Below, one piece after another: positions 1 through 8,933 of a stretch of DNA of 64,000 nt (positions within the stretch are counted from its first letter, which is position 1; each line of letters begins with the position of its first letter). The notes below the pieces were generated by a model. It was given only the letters and a program-made list of their open reading frames with translations. It had not been told where the DNA came from and did not search any database. The position numbers and the translations under genes are program-made. Source of the stretch: CAVSDF01 sp963726715 (GTDB lineage Bacteria; Bacteroidota; Rhodothermia; Rhodothermales; BA12); assembly GCA_963726715.1 (NCBI GenBank), contig CAVSDF010000008.1:124001-188000 (forward strand). The letters are read 5' to 3'.

Positions 1-1
1 C

Positions 2-1761
2 CTGCTCCACGGCGACGCCGCCTTCGCCGGTCAGGGCGTCGTGCCCGAGACGCTCAACATGAGCCAGCTGCGCGGCTACCGCACCGGCGGCACCGTCCAC
101 CTCGTCGTCAACAACCAGATCGGCTTCACGACCGTCCCGGCGGATTCAGCCGCTCGACGACCTACGCGACCGATGTCGCGCGGATGATCCAGGCGCCCAT
201 CTTCCACGTCAACGCCGACGACCCCGAGGCCGTCGTGCGCGTCGCGCGGCTCGCCTTCGCCTACCGGCAGGCGTTCAACAAGGACGTCGTCGTCGACCTG
301 ATCTGCTACCGCGTCTACGGCCACAACGAAGGCGACGAGCCGACGTACACGAATCCGATCCTCTACCGCAAGATTCAGGGCCGCCGCACGCCGCGCCTCG
401 TCTACGTCGAGCGCTTGGTTCGCCGCGGCGACCTGACGCCCGCCGACGCCGAGCAGATGCTCGACGACTTCCGCGGACGCCTGACCGAGGCCTTCGACAA
501 GACGCGCGACGACCCCGAGCGCGACACCGCCCGCGACGCCCGCCGCGCCGCCGAGGCCCTCGCCGACCGCACCGACGCGCCCCTCGAAGCCCCCTCGACC
601 GCCGTGCCGCGCGCGGCCCTCGACACCGTCACGCGGGCGCTGATGACGGCTCCCGAGGACTTCAACGTCCACCCGAAGCTCGCCAAGCAGTTCAGCCGCC
701 GCGCCGAGCTGTTCGAAGCGGGCAAGATCGACTGGGGATACGGCGAGGCCTTCGCCTTCGGCACGCTCCTGCTCGAGGGCACGCCGGTGCGCGTGACCGG
801 GCAGGACAGCCGCCGCGGCACGTTCTCGCACCGCCACGCCGTCCTCTTCGACCAGGAAACCGGCGCCGAGTACGCCCCGCTCGCCCACCTCGCAACGGGC
901 GGCGGCGCGGCGGCGCAGGGGCCGTTCATGATCTACGACTCGCTCCTCTCCGAGTACGCCGTCTGCGCGTTCGAGTACGGATACTCGGTCGCGCGGCCCG
1001 AGGCGCTCGTCGTCTGGGAGGCGCAGTTCGGCGACTTCGCCAACGGCGCGCAGATCGTGTTCGACCAGTTCCTCGCCTCCGCCGAGGCCAAGTGGTCGCA
1101 GTGTTCGAGCCTCGTCCTGCTGCTGCCGCACGGCTACGAAGGGCAGGGGCCCGAGCATTCGTCGGCACGCCTCGAGCGCTTCCTGCAACTCTGCGCCGAA
1201 GACAACATGATCGTCGCCAACCTGACGACGCCTGCGAACCTCTTCCACGCCCTCCGTCGGCAGGTGACGGCGACGGCGAAGAAGCCGCTCGTGGTGATGA
1301 GTCCGAAGAGCCTGCTGCGCCTCCCGGCGGCCGTCTCGGCCCCGGCGGACTTCACCGACGGCGGCTTCCTGCCCGTCATCCCGGCGACGGCCGCGACGGC
1401 CGACCGCCACGTCTTCTGCTCCGGCAAGGTCTACTACGACCTCATCGCCGCCGCACCCGAGGGCGTCGCCGTCACGCGCGTGGAGCAGATCTACCCGTGG
1501 CCCGACGCCGAGGTGCGCGCCGAGATCGAGCGCATCGGCGCCTCGACGGTGGTGTGGGCGCAGGAGGAGCCGCGCAACATGGGCGCGTGGACGTTCGTGC
1601 GCGAGTACCTCGAAGCGACGCTCGACCAGATGAACGGTGGCTGCCACCGCATCGAGTACGCCGGTCGCCGCGCGAGCGCCTCGCCCGCCGTCGGCTCCGG
1701 CAAGATCAGCGCCGCCGAGCAGCAGACCCTCGTCGCCGCCGCGCTGGGGATTGCGGGGTGA
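2..1761 (+). CDS. sucA: 2-oxoglutarate dehydrogenase E1 component, C-terminal part (5' truncated by window, one frameshift)
   Basis: E1 subunit of the 2-oxoglutarate dehydrogenase complex (TCA cycle; thiamine-diphosphate-dependent decarboxylation of 2-oxoglutarate, cytoplasmic). The reading starts inside the TPP-binding domain (HGDAAFAGQGVVPETLNMS, then NNQIGFTT) and continues through FHVNADDPEAV and YGHNEGDEP. It then runs into the transketolase-like pyrimidine domain (GEAFAFGTLLLEGTPVR, GQDSRRGTFSHRHA) and the C-terminal domain with the EEPRNMGAW motif. About 586 codons are present, against more than 900 in the family. The first ~48 codons lie in frame 2 and the rest in frame 1, so one base is missing near 145 (after VPAD). 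Conservation on both sides argues for a sequencing error rather than decay. Family identity is very secure. Confidence 0.95.
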   Translation, partial: APRRRRLRRSGRRARDAQHEPAARLPHRRHRPPRRQQPDRLHDRPGGFSRSTTYATDVARMIQAPIFHVNADDPEAVVRVARLAFAYRQAFNKDVVVDLICYRVYGHNEGDEPTYTNPILYRKIQGRRTPRLVYVERLVRRGDLTPADAEQMLDDFRGRLTEAFDKTRDDPERDTARDARRAAEALADRTDAPLEAPSTAVPRAALDTVTRALMTAPEDFNVHPKLAKQFSRRAELFEAGKIDWGYGEAFAFGTLLLEGTPVRVTGQDSRRGTFSHRHAVLFDQETGAEYAPLAHLATGGGAAAQGPFMIYDSLLSEYAVCAFEYGYSVARPEALVVWEAQFGDFANGAQIVFDQFLASAEAKWSQCSSLVLLLPHGYEGQGPEHSSARLERFLQLCAEDNMIVANLTTPANLFHALRRQVTATAKKPLVVMSPKSLLRLPAAVSAPADFTDGGFLPVIPATAATADRHVFCSGKVYYDLIAAAPEGVAVTRVEQIYPWPDAEVRAEIERIGASTVVWAQEEPRNMGAWTFVREYLEATLDQMNGGCHRIEYAGRRASASPAVGSGKISAAEQQTLVAAALGIAG

Positions 1762-1846
1762 CGGAGTGTGCGTGTCGGCGCGATGGGGGCGCCGTGGGAT
1801 CGCGCGCGGTGGCATGGTGTCGCCGCGTGAGTGGGGTGACGGGGTC

Positions 1847-1872
1847 GTAGGGGCGGGTCTCGACCCGCCCCC
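1847..1872. repeat. REP-type palindrome, class A, copy 1
   Basis: A GTAG tetranucleotide is followed by GGGCGGGTC-TC-GACCCGCCC, a near-perfect inverted repeat. Two further copies occur at 1971-1995 (opposite orientation) and 2586-2610 around the transposase gene. A GTAG foot next to the hairpin is the established signature of REP elements recognised by RAYT transposases. Confidence 0.85.
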
Positions 1873-1970
1873 TCCTTGGGTGCCCCGTTTGGGGTGGGAC
1901 GCAACGGGCGGATGCCGAGGGTGAAGGGGCGGGGGGGTGAAGGGGCGACTGCGGGTTGGGTGGGCGGTGG

Positions 1971-1995
1971 GGGGCGGGTCGAGACCCGCCCCTAC
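1971..1995. repeat. REP-type palindrome, class A, copy 2 (contains the RAYT stop codon)
   Basis: GGGGCGGGTC-GA-GACCCGCCCC followed by TAC, which on the minus strand is a GTAG-footed hairpin. The minus-strand transposase gene ends exactly here: its TAG stop codon is the TAG of GTAG. The element is therefore directly attached to the 3' end of the gene. Confidence 0.85.
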
Positions 1996-2516
1996 GGGCA
2001 TTCGGGTTCGTCGAAGGGGCGACGGTTGTTCTGGCGCGCGGCCTCCCACGCCCGCGCTGCGTTCAGGGCGATGTACCGGCGCACGGCGTCGAGGTGGCGC
2101 GGGCCGCGGACGATGGCGTCGTGGTAGCCGCGTTGCCAGACAGGTACGCCGACGAGCGCGCGGGCGAGGTTGATGCGCCGTGCGGAGACGGATTTGAAGG
2201 TGCGCACGACCTCCACCAGACTCGCGCCGCCGCCCCGAAGCAGGACGACGCCGTGGACATGGTCGGGCATGAGCGCGAAAGCGTCGAGGTCGAGGCCCCC
2301 GTAGTGCTCCCGGAGTCCGGTCCACACGTCGAGCGCAATCCGCCCTGCCTCCGACGGATGCAACCGTCCTCCACCGAGGTGCCCGAGGAGCGGAAGCCGT
2401 CCGTGCGTGCAGCACGTGACGAAGTATGCCCCGTCGTGCCGGTAGTCGAAACCGGGGCAGCGAAGCGAGGACGGGCGGCGAGGCACAAGCATTGGAGGCG
2501 GCGGCGAACGCCCCAT
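1992..2516 (-). CDS. REP-associated tyrosine transposase (RAYT, Y1/HUH family)
   Basis: Single-domain HUH nuclease of the IS200-like Y1 transposase family, probably acting on the surrounding REP palindromes by single-strand cleavage and joining. The 174-residue reading shows the typical beta-strand YFVTCCTHGR (residues 31-40), the metal-binding HUH motif in MPDHVHGVVLL (H86, H88) and the helix with the catalytic tyrosine in WQRGYHDAIVR (Y131), all in the expected order. I chose the ATG at 2516; an ATG at 2492 is also possible. The reading upstream of 2516 only translates a REP and is not coding. Flanking class A palindromes in both orientations make a classical REPtron. Domesticated housekeeping versus active transposition cannot be decided from one locus. 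Confidence 0.88.
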   Translation of the reverse strand: MGRSPPPPMLVPRRPSSLRCPGFDYRHDGAYFVTCCTHGRLPLLGHLGGGRLHPSEAGRIALDVWTGLREHYGGLDLDAFALMPDHVHGVVLLRGGGASLVEVVRTFKSVSARRINLARALVGVPVWQRGYHDAIVRGPRHLDAVRRYIALNAARAWEAARQNNRRPFDEPECP

Positions 2517-2585
2517 CAGATGCGCCAACCCGCTCCGCATAACCTCCGCCACCCCAGTTTCGCGATGTGCGGCGGCACGGTGCGC

Positions 2586-2610
2586 GTAGGGGCGGGTCTC
2601 GACCCGCCCC
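2586..2610. repeat. REP-type palindrome, class A, copy 3
   Basis: GTAGGGGCGGGTC-TC-GACCCGCCCC, identical in core to the copy at 1847 and in the same orientation. It lies about 70 bases upstream of the transposase start codon, so the gene is bracketed by inverted REPs. Confidence 0.85.
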
Positions 2611-2688
2611 CCACCGCCGTTCGTCACAACCACGCCCCCGCCAACGTTCGCCCCCTGCGGCCACCCACGGCCGCCCATCCCCCACCCA

Positions 2689-3000
2689 TCACCGCCGCAC
2701 CTCGAACCCCCCGTGGAGGTCACGCGGCGGCGTCCACGTCTCGTCGATGCGGGCGACGCGCGCGAGGGCAGGGCCGACGTGAATCGCGTCGAGGAAGCGC
2801 TCTAGAACCGCGCGGCGGCCTTCGGCGACGATCCGCACGGCGCCCGACGGCTCGTTGCGCACCCACCCGAGCAGCCCCGCCGCCGACGCCTCGCGCGCCA
2901 CGAACGCCCGGTATCCGACGCCCTGCACGCGCCCGCTCACGACCGCCTCGACGCGCGCCGTCTCGTCCTCGCGCCTGGGTTCGCTCGCGGACGCGCTCAC
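2689..3000 (-). CDS. acyP: acylphosphatase
   Basis: Small cytoplasmic hydrolase of acyl phosphates. From the GTG at 3000 the product has 103 residues. The signature GRVQGVGYRAF gives the catalytic Arg31, and WVRNEPSGAV gives the catalytic Asn49; both acylphosphatase consensus patterns are intact. The length is close to the usual ~90-100 residues, with a slightly longer polar N terminus. The GTG start overlaps the TGA stop of the upstream phenylalanine hydroxylase gene (GTGA), which indicates translational coupling. No functional link between the two enzymes is obvious. Family assignment is firm. Confidence 0.93.
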   Translation of the reverse strand: MSASASEPRREDETARVEAVVSGRVQGVGYRAFVAREASAAGLLGWVRNEPSGAVRIVAEGRRAVLERFLDAIHVGPALARVARIDETWTPPRDLHGGFEVRR

Positions 3001-3863
3001 AGCAGGCCCTCGGTAGTCGCCCAGGCGGTGAAGTCGGCGGTGAGCTGTTCGAACGAATCGAGCTCGAACAGCAGCGGCTGAAGGTGCCAGACGTCGTAGT
3101 CCTGCGCGGCGACGGCGGCGGCGTCGTACGGGCGCACCGTCACGGCGTCGGAGAGGGCGTTCTGGACCTCGCCGTGCGACGAGAGGATGCCCGCGCCGAA
3201 GATGCGCCGTCCGTCGGGCTGCCGGATCAGTCCGAACTCGACCGAGAACCAGTGAAGGCGCTCCAACTGGACGCGTTGCAGGCCCTCGGCCCGCAGCGCG
3301 GCCTGACCGAAGCGCTGGTAGAAGTCGGCGAAGTCCGGCTCGGTGAGCATCGGCATGTGGCCGAAGATGTCGTGGAAGAGGTCGGGCGCGGGCGTGTAAT
3401 CGAGCTCCTCGCGTCCGCGGATGTAGTCGGTGGACGGGAAGACGCGGCGCGCGAGCAGGCCGAAGAAGTCGCGCTCGTGGACGAGGCCGGGGACGCGGGC
3501 GATGGTCCAGCCGGTGGCGTCGTCGAGGCGGGCGGAGAGGTCGCGCAGCGCGGGGATGCGCTGGCCGTCGAGCGTGAGCGCGCGGGCGCCTGCGAGGTAG
3601 GCGTCGCAGGCGCGGCCGGGTAGGAAGGCGGTCTGGCGCGCGTGGAGCAGCCGCCACGTCTCCTGGTCGATCTCCGAGTAGCCGGGATAGAGGATGTCGG
3701 GCCCGATGGGCGGCGGCGTGTGGAGGGTCTGCGGCACGCACCGCGGGTCGACGGTTTCGGCGTCGGCCTTCTCGTAGGCCGAGAGAAATGCGGGCTCGTC
3801 GCCGCTGCTGCCGGACGGCGCAACGGTGGACGGTTCGGCGGTGACGGGATCGGGGGAGAGCAT
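2997..3863 (-). CDS. phhA: phenylalanine-4-hydroxylase (aromatic amino acid monooxygenase)
   Basis: Tetrahydropterin-dependent, non-haem iron hydroxylase converting phenylalanine to tyrosine. The 288-residue protein has the size of single-domain bacterial enzymes and no ACT regulatory domain. The iron ligands are visible as His164 and His169 in DLFHDIFGHMP and Glu209 in HWFSVEFGL; the flanking LDYTPAPDLFHD is typical. I took the ATG at 3863, because the upstream extension of the frame is low-complexity and crosses a dispersed repeat. The stop overlaps the acylphosphatase start. No pterin-recycling gene (phhB) lies next to it in the window. Confidence 0.93.
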   Translation of the reverse strand: MLSPDPVTAEPSTVAPSGSSGDEPAFLSAYEKADAETVDPRCVPQTLHTPPPIGPDILYPGYSEIDQETWRLLHARQTAFLPGRACDAYLAGARALTLDGQRIPALRDLSARLDDATGWTIARVPGLVHERDFFGLLARRVFPSTDYIRGREELDYTPAPDLFHDIFGHMPMLTEPDFADFYQRFGQAALRAEGLQRVQLERLHWFSVEFGLIRQPDGRRIFGAGILSSHGEVQNALSDAVTVRPYDAAAVAAQDYDVWHLQPLLFELDSFEQLTADFTAWATTEGLL

Positions 3864-3919
3864 CGATGGAAGCGGTTTCGGCGCCGTACGCGGAGGGGCG
3901 CGTGCAGGTCCGCGGACCC

Positions 3920-3992
3920 CCTCCTGCCGCTGCGGTCTGAACGGCCTCCCGCCGCGGGGGAGGTGTCCCGAAGGGACGGAGGGGGCGGGTGT
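3920..3992. repeat. dispersed repeat D, copy 1 (in the 3864-4088 divergent intergenic region)
   Basis: The segment begins CTCCTGCCGCTGCG, passes through TCTGAACGGCCTC and ends GGAGGTG...CCGAAGGGAC...GGAGGGGG. An inverted copy with the same ends but a different middle lies at 47494-47602. The rest of the 225-base gap between phhA and the next gene shows no reading frame of interest and must hold the divergent promoters. Confidence 0.6.
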
Positions 3993-4088
3993 GCCAACGC
4001 GGAGGGGACTGGATTCGGGGGCTGACCCGGCGGCGCGTCCGGGTCTTGGGCTTGACCGTGCCCGGCGCCGCGCCGTACCGTGGCGCCC

Positions 4089-4649
4089 ATGCCCGATCTC
4101 GCCTCGCCGTCCGTTCTCGTCTTTGCCGTTCCGGCGGTCCTCGCGGTTCTGATCTGGGGGCTGTCGCTCACCGGACTGCTCGGCGATGCCGATGGGGGCG
4201 AGGGCGCCGATTCCTTCCTCGGCGCCGTTCCGCTCTCGGTCGTCGCCTCGGTGGCCCTCTTCGCGTTCGGGTGGACGGGCCTCGCGCTCAGCCTCTGGGC
4301 GGGCCTCGGGCTGGCGTGGAGCGCCGTCGGTGCGGCGCTTGCCGCTGCCGCCCTCGCCACGGCGTCGACGCGCGTGCTCGCGCCGCTCTTCCGCAGCGCC
4401 CCGGCGACGCGCGGGCAGGCGCTCGTCGGGCACGTCGGCGTGGTGTCGAGCGAGCAGGTCGGGCCGGACTTCGGGACGGCGACCGTCCGCCTCGACGGGG
4501 CGCGCCTCGATGTGCCCGTCCGTCTCCTCGACACGCTGCCCGACGCGGCCACTGCCGACCGTCCGCGCTACGGGACGCGCGTGCTGCTCTATGATTTCGA
4601 TGCTGCCCGCGGCGTCTATCTTGCCGCGGCCCACACCGACGACGCCTGA
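4089..4649 (+). CDS. membrane protein with C-terminal OB-fold (YqiJ/NfeD-like), flotillin partner
   Basis: 186-residue membrane protein. Three hydrophobic segments are seen (about residues 8-33, 47-72 and 75-95), followed by a soluble ~80-residue domain rich in short beta-strands. That domain starts ATRGQALVGHVGVV, and such sequences are typical of the OB-fold appended to NfeD/YqiJ membrane proteins. The flotillin gene starts 26 bases downstream, which matches the conserved yqiJ-yqiK (nfeD-flotillin) pairing used in membrane-microdomain organisation. The ATG at 4089 is preferred to the one three codons upstream. The function is inferred from context and fold; sequence identity to a named family member cannot be checked here. 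Confidence 0.7.
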   Translation: MPDLASPSVLVFAVPAVLAVLIWGLSLTGLLGDADGGEGADSFLGAVPLSVVASVALFAFGWTGLALSLWAGLGLAWSAVGAALAAAALATASTRVLAPLFRSAPATRGQALVGHVGVVSSEQVGPDFGTATVRLDGARLDVPVRLLDTLPDAATADRPRYGTRVLLYDFDAARGVYLAAAHTDDA

Positions 4650-4675
4650 GCGTCGCCCTTACTCTGCCTGCCTCC

Positions 4676-6534
4676 GTGATCGTCACCCCGCTCCTCCTCT
4701 CCGCCGCGCTCGTCGTCGGCGTGCTGCTCGTCCTCGGGCTGCTGCTGTCGATGTTCAACCGCTTCCTCGTCAAGGCCGGGTCCGGGGAGGCGCTCGTCAA
4801 GACCGGATGGGGGGCGCCGCAGCCGCAGGTGTCGCTCTCGTCGGCCTTCGTGGTGCCGCTCTTCAACCGCGTCGAAACCCTCGATCTGACCGTCAAGACG
4901 GTCCGCATCGTGCGGCGCAAGCAGGAGAGTTTGTCCTGCGCCGACGGCATTCGCGCCGAGTGCGAGGTCGACTTCTACATCAAGATCAACCCGGTCGAGG
5001 AGGACATCCGCCACGTCGCCACGACGATCGGACCGGCGCGGGCGGCCTCGATCGAGATCCTGCGCGAGCTCTTCGAGGCCAAGTTCGCCGACGCGCTCAA
5101 GACGGCGGGCGCCAAGCTGTCGTTCGACCAGCTCTACCAGAACCGCCGCGTCTTCCGCGACGAGGTGCTGCGGGCGCTCGGGCAGGAGGGCGACCAGGAC
5201 GTCATCCTCAACGGCTACAAGCTCGACGATGTCGCCATCCAGTACCTCGAGCAGCTGCCGCTCGAGATGCACAACGAAGACAACGTGCTCGATGCGCGCG
5301 GGCGCAAGGAGATCGCGCAGCGCACGAGCGCCGAGGTCGAGGCGGCCAACCTGCGGCTGCGGCAGAAGGAGGTGACGATCGCCGAGCAGAACCGCGAGGC
5401 GCGGCTGCGGCAGCTCGCCATCGAGCAGAACATCAAGGAGCAGGAGGCGAAGCAGAACCGCGAGGTCTCCGAGTCGGCGGCGCGCGAGCACGCGGGGGCG
5501 CAGAAGACGCTCGCCGAGCAGGAGCGCGTGGCCGAGGAGGCGAAGATCGAGAAGGACAAGGCGCTCACGCTGGCCTCCGAGCTGCGCGAGCAGACCGTGC
5601 GGGCGGCGGAGATCGCGCGCGAGCGGGCGGTCGAGCTGGCGATGCAGCAGAAGCAGCAGGAGGTCGAACAGGCGCAGGTCTCGCGCGAGCGGGTGCTCGC
5701 GGTCTCGCTCGAAGAGAAGACCAAGCAGACGCAGATCGCGCGCATCGAGCGCGAGGCGGCGGAGGCCGAGGCGCTCGGCGGCAAGCTCAAGATGCTCGAA
5801 CAGACGGCCATCCAGGAGGCCGCCAGACTCCGGGCCGAAGAGCAGGCGCAGACGGCGAAGGCCCTCGAAATCGCGTCCCGCCAGAAGCAGATCGACGTGA
5901 TCGAGGCCGAGAAGCAGGCCGCCGTCGACCGGGCGATGCAGCAGGTGCGCGCCGACGTGGCGGCCTACGAACTCCGCACGACCGCGCAGGCCCGCTTCGA
6001 CGCCGCCGTCCTCGATTCGCAGGCCGCCGAGGCGCAGGCGACGGCCATCTCGACCGTCGGCATCGCCCGCGCCGACGCCGAGCGCGCCAGCCTGGAAGCG
6101 CGCAACGTGATGAACGAGCGGGTGCTGCTCGCCACCCTCCTCGAACGCCTCGTGCCGATGCTGCCGGAACTCGTCGGCCAGCTGATGAAGCCGGCGGAGA
6201 AGATCGACAGCATCCGCGTCGTGCACGTCGGCGGGATGGGCACGTCGGGCGGCGACGCGCCGGCGGGCGGCGGCGTGATGGGCGGGCGCGCTCGGTCCGG
6301 TGCGTCCAGACGGTCCTGCAAACCGGCGCCGCGCTTCCGCTCCTGCGCGAACTCCTCGCCGCCGTGCAGGGCCGCACGCCCGGCACCGACCTCGGCAGCG
6401 CCCTGCGCCAGATCCCCGGCGGCACCGCCCTCGCCGATGCCCTCGCCCTCCACGCCGACACCGGCGACGGCGCCCCGTCCGCGCCGCAGCTCGACGCCGC
6501 GCCCACGGCGCCCGTCACGAAGCGCAGCACCTGA
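4676..6534 (+). CDS. flotillin-like SPFH/band-7 protein (C-terminal frameshift)
   Basis: Flotillin/YqiK family protein of membrane microdomains. The GTG start gives one N-terminal membrane segment (residues 3-25). A band-7 region follows (GSGEALVKTGWGAPQPQVS through the VDFYIKINP stretch), then a long Ala/Glu/Gln-rich coiled coil (about 190-470) with repeated EQ, AE and ARLRAEEQAQ patterns. Near residue 535 (about 6285) the frame changes from 2 to 1. Continuing in frame 1 gives a sensible C terminus (VQTVLQTGAALPLLRELLA to APVTKRST) and a stop at 6534, so a single missing base is likely. It forms a two-gene unit with the upstream NfeD-like gene. Confidence 0.85.
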
Positions 6535-6556
6535 GCGGGGTGTGCGTACGGTCCCG

Positions 6557-6607
6557 GAGCGTGTCGAAGGGCCGTGCGCGGGCTTCGGCACGCCCTTCGA
6601 CGGGCTC
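6557..6607. terminator. long imperfect hairpin downstream of the flotillin gene
   Basis: GTCGAAGGGC-CGTGC on the left pairs with GCACG-CCCTTCGAC on the right around a ~10-base loop, with outer GAGC/GCTC bases also pairing. It begins 22 bases after the flotillin stop. The motif (CCTTCGAC-GGCTCAGG) is also a common dispersed palindrome in bacteria, and a half-copy lies near 56617-56635. It may therefore be a mobile palindrome co-opted as a terminator. There is no T-tract. Confidence 0.5.
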
Positions 6608-6696
6608 AGGGCGGGTGCTCATCCACCGGGGCGTCGACGGAGGCGCAACCCCGGCGCGTCCGCTGCGTCGAGGCGAGGCCCACACCATCGCTTGAA

Positions 6697-7794
6697 ATGC
6701 GCCGCTTCGCCCCGCTCCTCGTCGCCGTCCTGATCGCCGCTGCGTCGGTGCGCGCGCAGCCGGTCGTGCCGCCCGAGGTGACGGCGTACGCCACGGCGAC
6801 GACCGGTGCGGGACCGTACGTCGGGATTGTCGTCGGCATCGTCGATGCGAGCGGGCGCGTCGTGCAGGGCTTCGGGCGCGTGGCGGCCGCCGACAGCGCC
6901 GCCGGGGCGCCGGACGGGCGGACGCGGTTCGAGATCGGATCGGTCTCCAAGACCTTCACCGGCCTCCTCCTCGCCGACGCCGTCCTGCGCGGCGAGATCG
7001 CGCTCGACACCCGCCTCGACGCGCTCCTGCCCGACACGCTGCGCCTCGACCCGCACCTCGCCGCCGTCACCGCCGCCGACCTGTCGACGCACCACGGCGG
7101 CCTGCCGCGCCTGCCGCTGAACATGGGGATGCCGGGCGTCGACCTCGACCTGCGCGACCCGTACGCCCGCTACGACGACGCGCGCCTGATGGCCTTCCTC
7201 GCGGCCCTGCGTCCCGGCGCCGGACTCGACACGACGCGCGCGTTCGCCTACTCGAACGTCGGCGCCGGGATGCTCGGCCACCTCCTCGCCCGCCGCGCGG
7301 GCACGACCTACGCCGATCTCGTGCAGGCCCGCATCGCCGGTCCGCTCGGCCTCGCCGACACGTTCGTCGGCACGGGCCGCGACGCCGCGCGCGAGGCGAC
7401 CGGCCACACCGCTGCCCGCGCCGCCACGCCGCCGTGGACCTTCACCGACGTGCTCGTCGGCGCCGGGGGCATCCGCTCGACCGCCGACGACCTGCTGGCG
7501 ATGCTCGCCGCCTACCTCGACCCCGCGCCGTCAACGCTCCGGGCCGCGATGGACCTCGCCACGACGCCCCGCGCCGACGCCTCGCGCGGGCGCCGGATCG
7601 GCCTCGGCTGGTTCACCGGCGGGCCGGGCGAGCGCCTCCGCTGGCACAACGGCGGCACCGGCGGCTTCACCGCCTTCGTCGGCTTCGACGCATCGAGCGG
7701 ACGCGGCGTCGTCGTCCTCTCCAACGCTGCCGCGTCCGTCGACGCCCTCGGCATGCACCTGCTCGACCCATCGGTCCCGCTCGACGCGCCGTAA
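6697..7794 (+). CDS. secreted serine hydrolase, class C beta-lactamase/penicillin-binding fold
   Basis: 365-residue exported protein: signal peptide MRRFAPLLVAVLIAAASVRA (cleavage near residue 20), then the beta-lactamase-related (Pfam Beta-lactamase) domain. Catalytic motifs are present in order: SVSK (S82-K85) as SxxK, YSN (Y185-N187), and HNGG (H317) in place of KTG. The HxG third motif and broad family membership fit esterase/peptidase-type members (EstB, D-aminopeptidase or PBP4*-like) better than a resistance enzyme. The ATG at 6697 is chosen because the signal peptide begins there. It is monocistronic, convergent with the next gene. Substrate is unknown. Confidence 0.85.
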   Translation: MRRFAPLLVAVLIAAASVRAQPVVPPEVTAYATATTGAGPYVGIVVGIVDASGRVVQGFGRVAAADSAAGAPDGRTRFEIGSVSKTFTGLLLADAVLRGEIALDTRLDALLPDTLRLDPHLAAVTAADLSTHHGGLPRLPLNMGMPGVDLDLRDPYARYDDARLMAFLAALRPGAGLDTTRAFAYSNVGAGMLGHLLARRAGTTYADLVQARIAGPLGLADTFVGTGRDAAREATGHTAARAATPPWTFTDVLVGAGGIRSTADDLLAMLAAYLDPAPSTLRAAMDLATTPRADASRGRRIGLGWFTGGPGERLRWHNGGTGGFTAFVGFDASSGRGVVVLSNAAASVDALGMHLLDPSVPLDAP

Positions 7795-7876
7795 TCGCGG
7801 GCTTGCGCGGTTAGAGCGCAGGACGCGGGCGAGCGCTCGGAAGGGGCGTGCCCGGTGCGGGAGCGCGGCGCAGCCG

Positions 7877-8785
7877 TCAGGCTCCGACGCCGTTGGCTGC
7901 GAGCAGGGCCTCGACCGAGGTCCACCGGATGTCCGGGTAGCGGTCGTTGTCGAGCCCGTGGAGCGTGCCGCGCCCGCTGAACATGTCGCGCATGTACTGC
8001 ATCCCCTGCCACGCCGGGAACGTCTCGCCGGGCTGCGGCGCGATGAGTTGCGCGATGCGGATCATGACGCTGAGCATCCCGATGCTGCCGACCCAGAGCG
8101 TCGTGTAGGGCCTGCCGCTCACGGCCGTCATCGCGTCGGCGAGGCCACGGGCGGTGCGCGTGTCGCCTGCGATGCGGAGGATGCGCGGGGCGTCGGCGTC
8201 GAGTGCGGCGGCGGCGGTGAAGGCCGCCGTGTCGTCCTTCGTCGTGAAGTCGAGCGGCTGCTCGGCGTCGCCCCAGTAGAGCACGCGGCGGATGCGCGGC
8301 TGGATGACCGGCATTTCGGCCCCGAGCATGTCCATGAACGCCCCGTTGAGGATGGACGTGGCGCGGATCGGCGCGCGGTCGAGGACCGCCTTGAAGGTGC
8401 GCCGGAGGTCGAGGTTGCGGTTGTCGCCCGCGCGTGTCCGCGTGTAGTCCTCGGAGAAATCGGACGGGATGAAGCGGGGGACGCCCGCCCGAACGGCCGC
8501 GTCGAGAAGCACGCCCTGCCGCTCGACGATGACGTCGCCGAGGCCGTTGAGCGCCGAGACGACGCACGCCGCGCCCGCGACGGCCTCTGCCATGGCATCG
8601 ACGTCGGCGGGGTCGGCCTCTGCGATGGTCGCGCCGATGGCTTCGAGGCGCGGCGCGGCATCGTCGCCGGGCCGAACGAGCGCGCGGACGGTCGCGCCGC
8701 GCGCGAGAAGGGCGGTCAGGATGCGGCCGCCGAGGTCGCCCCCGGCCCCGGCGAGGGCGACTGTGGGAATGGAGAGGTCGTTCAT
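7877..8785 (-). CDS. NmrA-family NAD(P)-binding reductase (atypical SDR)
   Basis: 302-residue cytoplasmic protein with an N-terminal Rossmann motif AGAGGDLGGRILTALL (near residues 11-26) and RALVRPG, where the arginine suggests NADP preference. It then shows VVSALNGLG, the RFIPSDFSEDY motif typical of NmrA/isoflavone-reductase-like proteins, and FMDMLG. These proteins act as oxidoreductases or redox sensors; without neighbours of a pathway no substrate can be proposed. The ATG at 8785 gives the canonical N terminus. The 148 bases between it and nadD downstream contain no further gene. Confidence 0.8.
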   Translation of the reverse strand: MNDLSIPTVALAGAGGDLGGRILTALLARGATVRALVRPGDDAAPRLEAIGATIAEADPADVDAMAEAVAGAACVVSALNGLGDVIVERQGVLLDAAVRAGVPRFIPSDFSEDYTRTRAGDNRNLDLRRTFKAVLDRAPIRATSILNGAFMDMLGAEMPVIQPRIRRVLYWGDAEQPLDFTTKDDTAAFTAAAALDADAPRILRIAGDTRTARGLADAMTAVSGRPYTTLWVGSIGMLSVMIRIAQLIAPQPGETFPAWQGMQYMRDMFSGRGTLHGLDNDRYPDIRWTSVEALLAANGVGA

Positions 8786-8933
8786 GTGTCGGGAGGAGAA
8801 AAGGAGTGAGGCAACGGGCGGCGTCCGTGGAGACGGCCAGAAGGTGTGGTCAGCGCTCCAGCCTGTGCGTTCCTGCGTACGCGAATCCATCCGAAGGGAC
8901 GATCCATGCGCCGTGCGTGGCGGCGAAGCGCGC

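Noticed and set aside
76..2685. Very long minus-strand open frames opposite sucA and many similar long antisense frames across the window (for example opposite porU and the Wzc gene).
   Set aside because: They are Arg/Ala/Pro-rich shadows expected at ~70 % GC, lie opposite genes with strong family motifs, and contain no recognisable domains.
6697..7794. Antibiotic-resistance class C beta-lactamase.
   Set aside because: The KTG triad is replaced by HNG, and the overall pattern fits the large esterase/D-peptidase-like group of this fold; there is no resistance context such as an ampR neighbour.
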